Of a DNA stretch of 21,301 bases, positions 17,779 to 21,301 are shown in pieces (positions within the stretch are counted from its first letter, which is position 1; every line of letters starts with the position of its first letter). The position numbers were made by a program, and so were the translations under genes. The DNA is taken from positions 1 through 21,301 of the IMG/VR virus record IMGVR_UViG_3300043464_001481. The stretch is one strand, 5' to 3'. The stretch comes from a virus. The notes under the pieces are model-generated. The model was not told where the DNA came from, ran no database searches, and was given only the letters and a program-made list of their open reading frames with translations.

Positions 17779-18608
17779 AGTCCCCTAAATTCACATGTCT
17801 CATGAAACCAGGCTTCTGGGTTTGGGAAGAACGCTTTCTTCTCGATCATATCAAGAATTCCGCGAGCCATCATGTACAACTGATCAAAGTTTTCCTGACT
17901 TCGGTAAGTTGACCGCCGGTCAACATTCGGACCCTTTGAGTTCAGCGTGATGATGTTGAAAAGAACCTCTGGGTTCTTGCCAAAGTTGTCGCGGATAAGT
18001 CCAGCATACGCAGTAGCCTGCATATCCTTGTGCTCCTTACCCTTATCCCACGCACGGTAAGAGGTTTTGTGGTCGATAACAATGTTGCTCTTCGTGTAGA
18101 GATCCGGCACGCCCTTGAGCTTCACTGGGAGGCTTCCGAGCTTACTGTGCTTGATCTCGCCGTACATCGCCCGCTCGACGGCCTCAGCCTCCCAATCGTC
18201 GCCCTCGTCAAGCGCAGCGATAAGCATAGCCTCGCTCTTCACAGCCTCACCAAGAGGGTCTCGTATCTTTTCGTTCTCCCAGTTGACCTTGGAGGACTCC
18301 TCGGCGAAGTAGCGTCGCGTGTACTCCAGTGCCTGATCCCGGCTTGACTTTTTGGTGCTGTACCACCTGGCAAGACCGAAGTGGACACTAGATCCAACTA
18401 GCGCGGCTGCTCCGGTTGATTCCGTCCAAAGCTTTTTGCCGTACCTGAAGTATCCGTAGAGAGGGCACGTCAAATAGGCACGTAGCTCCGAGATGGAGAA
18501 GTACCCCTTTGAGACCTGCGCATCTAGCGTTTCGCTGAGATGCTTCTTTGCGCTCTCAACGATCTCCGCCTTGACGTCGTTAGTTAGAACCTCTGGCTGC
18601 TCATCCAT
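17673..18608 (-). CDS. Cas4/RecB-like PD-(D/E)XK nuclease, 311 aa
   Basis: The start MDEQPEVLTND sits in an 8-base overlap with the previous gene. The nuclease motifs are in order: SISELRAYLTCPLYGYFRYG (C48), VGSSVHFGLA (H76), GVPDLY (D169), VIDHKTS (D179, K181) and DMQATAYAG (Q197). C272 and C278 (CEFRGLC) near the end could, with C48, form part of the iron-sulfur cluster seen in Cas4 and AddB; a fourth Cys is not obvious. In phages such nucleases act as 5'-3' exonucleases paired with an annealing protein, which is the upstream neighbour. Confidence 0.85.
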   Translation of the reverse strand: MDEQPEVLTNDVKAEIVESAKKHLSETLDAQVSKGYFSISELRAYLTCPLYGYFRYGKKLWTESTGAAALVGSSVHFGLARWYSTKKSSRDQALEYTRRYFAEESSKVNWENEKIRDPLGEAVKSEAMLIAALDEGDDWEAEAVERAMYGEIKHSKLGSLPVKLKGVPDLYTKSNIVIDHKTSYRAWDKGKEHKDMQATAYAGLIRDNFGKNPEVLFNIITLNSKGPNVDRRSTYRSQENFDQLYMMARGILDMIEKKAFFPNPEAWFHETCEFRGLCVDTNGQNGNAIPTTRKELLRLVPKLADKSGPKS

Positions 18609-19224
18609 TTGCGGCGTCCAGTGCATCCTTACGGGCCTTGTACGCCTTCTGGAGAGCCTGCAGCCGCTCGCCAGCGAGATTGCTGCTTGCGATATCCTTG
18701 CCAATTGCCAGGAGTTCCGCAGAGCTGCTCGCTGAATTTATTGACGCAATCCAGTCAAGGATCGCGGGATCTTCTTCGTCGCTAAAGATTTCAAGAGCTG
18801 CGGCAACGATTGCCTCATCACTCTGCTTCTTTGCGGCTGGCTTTGTCTCTGACTTTGCCGGACCGCCCTTGGAAGCGATCTCTTCCGATGACGCCACCTT
18901 CTTGGCTGGGAGGCCAGCCATGACAAGCGCGCGTCCGACTGCAGACGTCTCGCAGTTCTCCACCTCGCTACCGCGGGTATATGGAGTGCTACCTGGAATT
19001 GCAAGGAAGCTATGGCCAGTTCCCGCTGGCTGCTCATTCTCGCTAATGCCTCGGTAGGCTAGCGCTCGGAATGAGACTCCCTTGTCGTCAAGGTGCATCA
19101 TGGTGGTCTCAATTCGACCATCCGGATAGGCCTCGTACCAGGCCTTGATTCTCGCCGCTACATCTACGTAGTCATCGAGCTTGAAGCTTCCACGTCCTGC
19201 TGGTGCGTTGTTTCCGTATGCCAT
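18601..19224 (-). CDS. Putative single-strand annealing or ssDNA-binding recombination protein, 207 aa
   Basis: The N-terminal half (DDYVDVAARIKAWYEAYPDG, then GVSFRALAYR, GTGHSF, and STPYTRGSEVENCETSAVGR followed by ALVMAGL) resembles phage proteins with the ENCETSAVGRALAMAG motif, often placed near ERF/Rad52-like annealing proteins. The C-terminal half is an Ala/Lys/Ser-rich linker followed by helices. It overlaps the nuclease gene by 8 bases. An exonuclease plus annealing protein plus SSB set would give phage homologous recombination. The motif is confidently phage-like; the biochemical role is inferred. Confidence 0.68.
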   Translation of the reverse strand: MAYGNNAPAGRGSFKLDDYVDVAARIKAWYEAYPDGRIETTMMHLDDKGVSFRALAYRGISENEQPAGTGHSFLAIPGSTPYTRGSEVENCETSAVGRALVMAGLPAKKVASSEEIASKGGPAKSETKPAAKKQSDEAIVAAALEIFSDEEDPAILDWIASINSASSSAELLAIGKDIASSNLAGERLQALQKAYKARKDALDAANG

Positions 19225-19488
19225 TTACTTACTCTCCTTATCTACCCAATCTTCAAACAAATCCTGCTCTGTCATATTAAAAAGCCTCGATAGTTTTCTC
19301 CTTAGTGGCTTCGACATAGGACTATGTCCGTATTGTACCTGATTCAAATACCCAAGACTCACGCCAAGCATTTCGGCGATCTTCGCCCGCTTAAGCCCAG
19401 TTTTCTTGAGCATTACCCAGACCTTATCAGACCTGATCTTTTCTTGCAAGCGGCGCCCCTGGTGCTCTGGGCCGCTCAGCCGACTCAC
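19225..19488 (-). CDS. XRE-family HTH regulator-like protein, 87 aa
   Basis: The GTG start overlaps the previous stop (GTGA). Residues 33-72 (LKRAKIAEMLGVSLGYLNQV, then QYGHSPMSKPLRRKLSRLF) form a Cro/C1-type helix-turn-helix with recognition helix near SLGYLNQVQYG. The C terminus is acidic (EQDLFEDWVDKESK). It is probably a small transcriptional regulator, perhaps controlling this operon. It is positioned immediately before the recombination genes. Confidence 0.78.
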   Translation of the reverse strand: MSRLSGPEHQGRRLQEKIRSDKVWVMLKKTGLKRAKIAEMLGVSLGYLNQVQYGHSPMSKPLRRKLSRLFNMTEQDLFEDWVDKESK

Positions 19489-19745
19489 TTCGGCTCTCGC
19501 TTCTTGGCCCTTTCCAGCAGTTGATACACACGGTTCCTGCTGATGCCAAGTTCCTTCGCGATGGACGTAATCGTCCTGCCCCCGGAGGAAAGCTCTCGGA
19601 TTTTAGCGACTCGGTCCCAGAATGGGGCAGCGTGAATACCGGAAAGGTACTCGCGGCTGCACGGCCAGCACCGAAGCGTATTCTTTGTGGACGTAGCTGC
19701 GCCACAGTCAACGCAGATCTGGTCCTGATTCAACTTTTCACTCAT
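19485..19745 (-). CDS. Zinc-ribbon plus HTH protein, 86 aa
   Basis: The start MSEKLNQDQICVDCG is chosen because AGAGGAGCGCATCG lies upstream; an earlier Met would overlap the neighbour by more than 100 bases. C11-x2-C14 and C26-x2-C29 (CVDC, CWPC) form a zinc ribbon. Residues 60-80 (TITSIAKELGISRNRVYQLL) form a sigma-70 region 4-like HTH. A DNA-binding regulator is likely. The resemblance of its HTH to the first HTH of the 4226 gene is limited to common family positions. Confidence 0.78.
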   Translation of the reverse strand: MSEKLNQDQICVDCGAATSTKNTLRCWPCSREYLSGIHAAPFWDRVAKIRELSSGGRTITSIAKELGISRNRVYQLLERAKKREPK

Positions 19746-19974
19746 CGATGCGCTCCTCTGCGGCCGGTACGAGGTCGTCCGAAACCCGCTCTTCGTTGCT
19801 TGCAAGGTGCCTAAAGAAGCACTTTGTGTGGGTGTCTCCATGCGGTGTCTTTATGACTGGACCGAGATTCTGGACGGCGGCCATTTTATTGCCAGCGCCC
19901 TTCCGGTTAAAGCAGTCAGGGTGTCCGCATACATCGCTGCCGAACAGCTGTTTTGCGACAAACATGTCAGCCAT
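19738..19974 (-). CDS. Small Cys/His protein, 78 aa
   Basis: It begins MADMFVAKQLFGSDVCGHPDC, in an 8-base overlap with the HNH gene. C16, H18, C21 and C52 could make a small zinc site, in a CGHPDC form seen in short phage proteins. The C terminus is acidic. It overlaps the next gene by 8 bases. No family or function is assigned. Confidence 0.65.
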   Translation of the reverse strand: MADMFVAKQLFGSDVCGHPDCFNRKGAGNKMAAVQNLGPVIKTPHGDTHTKCFFRHLASNEERVSDDLVPAAEERIDE

Positions 19975-20269
19975 AAGCCTCTCCTTCTACGCCTATCAAA
20001 TACCCTCGTAGGGCCGCTCTCCATTTCTTGGAGGATTCAGTCTTCACCCTATGGTGTAAACCGCATAGTATCACGCAATTAGCCCTTGACGATGGTCCGC
20101 GTTTGCCAAGGCCGGACGTTGACACATGGTCAACTTCTAGTGTGATTTTCCCGGGGCCAAATTGGCTCCCGCATTCTCCGGTCATGCCAACCGATGGACC
20201 GACGCAGCCCTTATCCCTTTTTAGGAGATCGAGTCTTAGGCTTTCTGTTACGGGGTCCTTGTGCGCCAT
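19967..20269 (-). CDS. HNH endonuclease, 100 aa
   Basis: AGGAGGCAGAGG precedes the ATG. The HNH core reads LEVDHV (D47, H48), N64 in SSRANCVILC, and H72-H73 in CGLHHRVKTESSKKW. C22, C33 and C69 may bind a structural zinc. HNH nucleases of this size in phages are either homing-type or, when near terminase genes, packaging helpers. Here it lies among small regulators, not next to a visible terminase, so the role stays open. Confidence 0.85.
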   Translation of the reverse strand: MAHKDPVTESLRLDLLKRDKGCVGPSVGMTGECGSQFGPGKITLEVDHVSTSGLGKRGPSSRANCVILCGLHHRVKTESSKKWRAALRGYLIGVEGEAYG

Positions 20270-20366
20270 CCTCTGCCTCCTGCTTGTTGGGACTTGCCTT
20301 TTCGGATCTCATTATACGGCACGGAATGCAGAAGCACGGCTGTTGGTGGTAGAGCTTCTCCGCCAT
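20211..20366 (-). CDS. Possible small Cys protein overlapping the HNH gene, 51 aa
   Basis: The frame MAEKLYHQQPCFCIPCRIMRS starts on an ATG overlapping the stop of the upstream fusion gene (TAATG) and ends 59 bases inside the HNH gene. C11, C13 and C16 form a CxCxxC group; the rest is basic (PRNRKPKTRSPKKG). The stop-start overlap and the otherwise empty 96 bases before the HNH gene favour it, but the long out-of-frame overlap weakens the case. Confidence 0.4.
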   Translation of the reverse strand: MAEKLYHQQPCFCIPCRIMRSEKASPNKQEAEDGAQGPRNRKPKTRSPKKG

Positions 20367-21301
20367 TAGCGCTTACGTTCGCGGGCCTCTACCTGGCGCA
20401 TGACCTTATTAGCCCATCGCTCCCCAGGAACCCCGCCCCATAGCGCATTTGCAATCCTGCCAGCGGAAGGATAGCCAGCCTCGCCAGGCCGATATCCCTG
20501 ACCCTTGCGATCGACCGCGTGACGCGCATGCCAAGCTCGCATCTTTCGCGCACGAGCAATCGTCATGGTGTCATTGATCAGCATTCGCGCTGTCGTTTGA
20601 CCAGGGCCGATCCCGCCGCGACCGAACTCTTTGCGCCAGTCCAGGCCTCGCTTCGCTTCAGCTTTTACTGCTCGTGGTGCCTTGAGGTTGATGGGTCGCT
20701 CTGACTTCTCGGTCTCGGACTCGCCGTCCTCCTCTGCGTCCTCTTCAGCGGAAAGGATCACTACCTTTGCGGCTGTGTAATCAACATCATCATTGGCATC
20801 GAGGACGTAGATCTTCTCGAACTCCTCATGGAGCTCCTCGATAAGTTCCAGCTTTGCCTCTGCGTTGTCCTCAACTGGAAGGATGAACACGTTCGTGATT
20901 ACGACCTGGTTGTCGTCAAGCGCCTTCATCATAGGTCCAAGGTCTTCCTTCTGAACATTGGTCATAATGTAAATTTCAGCGCCCCCGTCCTCACCTTCCT
21001 CAAAGCCCTCAATGATGTCAAACCCGCCTTCGAGGATTTCAAAGCCTGGGGTCATGATCGTCCCGATTGGATCGACAAGAACAGCAGCCGATCGCTTTCC
21101 TGGGTTATTCTTCTTCATCGGTGGCTGCGGTGGGAGACCAGGCTTAGACCTTCGTGCTGGCGGCTTTGGCGGGAGATTCTGCTCTTCGCTCTTTTCCTCG
21201 CCAGGCATTGCGCTGTCTGTGGGCATTGCGATTGCTGGCGGCGTTGGCTCATCGGCTGGTTGCGCAGGTGTCTCCGGGGTCTCCTCGTCGCCACCTTCTG
21301 G
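20366..21301 (-). CDS. HAD-like domain fused to a phage-head-type C-terminal domain, 5' end outside window
   Basis: The frame is open to the right edge, so the N terminus is missing; an in-frame ATG at 21226 is internal to a Pro/Glu-rich stretch. Counting from that Met, residues 47-150 look like a HAD phosphatase-type fold: AAVLVDPIGTIM in the place of DxDGT, YIMTN for motif II, AEAKLELIEELH for the lysine motif, and YVLDANDD for motif IV. The second catalytic Asp is replaced, so it may be inactive. Residues 190-286 (GLDWRKEFGRGGIGPGQTTAR, MRAWHARHAVDRKGQGYRPG, GYPSAGRIANALWGG) match a domain I associate with phage head or protease proteins. Confidence 0.72.
   Translation of the reverse strand, partial: PEGGDEETPETPAQPADEPTPPAIAMPTDSAMPGEEKSEEQNLPPKPPARRSKPGLPPQPPMKKNNPGKRSAAVLVDPIGTIMTPGFEILEGGFDIIEGFEEGEDGGAEIYIMTNVQKEDLGPMMKALDDNQVVITNVFILPVEDNAEAKLELIEELHEEFEKIYVLDANDDVDYTAAKVVILSAEEDAEEDGESETEKSERPINLKAPRAVKAEAKRGLDWRKEFGRGGIGPGQTTARMLINDTMTIARARKMRAWHARHAVDRKGQGYRPGEAGYPSAGRIANALWGGVPGERWANKVMRQVEARERKR

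Overview
The window reads as part of a tailed double-stranded DNA phage genome, or a prophage of one. It carries a phage replication and recombination set: DnaB-type helicase, DnaC-like loader, winged-helix-type initiator, SSB, RusA resolvase, Cas4/RecB-like nuclease and a putative single-strand annealing protein. Genes are tightly packed with ATGA-type overlaps, and there are many small orphan proteins. By eye the base composition is moderately GC-rich. Ribosome binding sites are strong (AGGAGG type) and promoters follow the housekeeping sigma-70/SigA consensus; one promoter looks leaderless. This would suit an actinobacterium or another GC-rich host, but the host cannot be named from the sequence. 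I see no tRNA, rRNA, insertion sequence or CRISPR array.

Layout. (1) 1-10.5 kb, plus strand: an accessory region of about 25 small genes. After a first overlapping gene cluster whose promoter lies outside the window, almost every transcription unit has its own cassette. A cassette consists of an upstream box, TTGACA, exactly 17 bp, a -10 hexamer, a hairpin starting at the predicted +1, and a strong Shine-Dalgarno site. Eleven such cassettes are present. Eight carry the box GTTGCGYCAGGTGAGAC, seven at 15 bp from the -35 and one at 5 bp. Three carry GTTAAGAAAATTTAAC-like boxes at 21, 21 and 11 bp. In both classes the exceptional spacing differs by 10 bp, about one DNA helical turn. Recognisable products are DUF3846-, DUF1281- and DUF4241-like proteins, a RadC/JAB-domain protein, a triple-HTH protein, zinc-ribbon proteins and two overlapping one-segment membrane proteins. 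Several genes are separated by strong hairpins without U tracts.

(2) 10.5-12.05 kb, plus strand: paired terminator-like hairpins, then a promoter that places +1 on the start codon of a family 2 glycosyltransferase, followed by an overlapping sugar-nucleotidyltransferase-like gene. Together they suggest glycosylation of virion or DNA.

(3) 21.3-12.09 kb, minus strand: a long convergent operon. In transcription order it holds a HAD-like/phage-head fusion protein (cut by the window end), a small Cys protein, an HNH nuclease, small Cys and Zn/HTH proteins, an XRE-type regulator, the annealing protein and nuclease, the initiator, the loader, RusA and SSB. It continues after a structured intergenic RNA with a small protein, DnaB, thioredoxin, an HExxH metallopeptidase-like protein, an unknown, a DUF4395-like membrane protein and a tiny membrane protein.

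The most unusual feature is the array of promoter cassettes. It looks like a phage regulon in which two upstream-binding factors set the expression of separate small genes, with 5'-terminal hairpins likely protecting each short mRNA.
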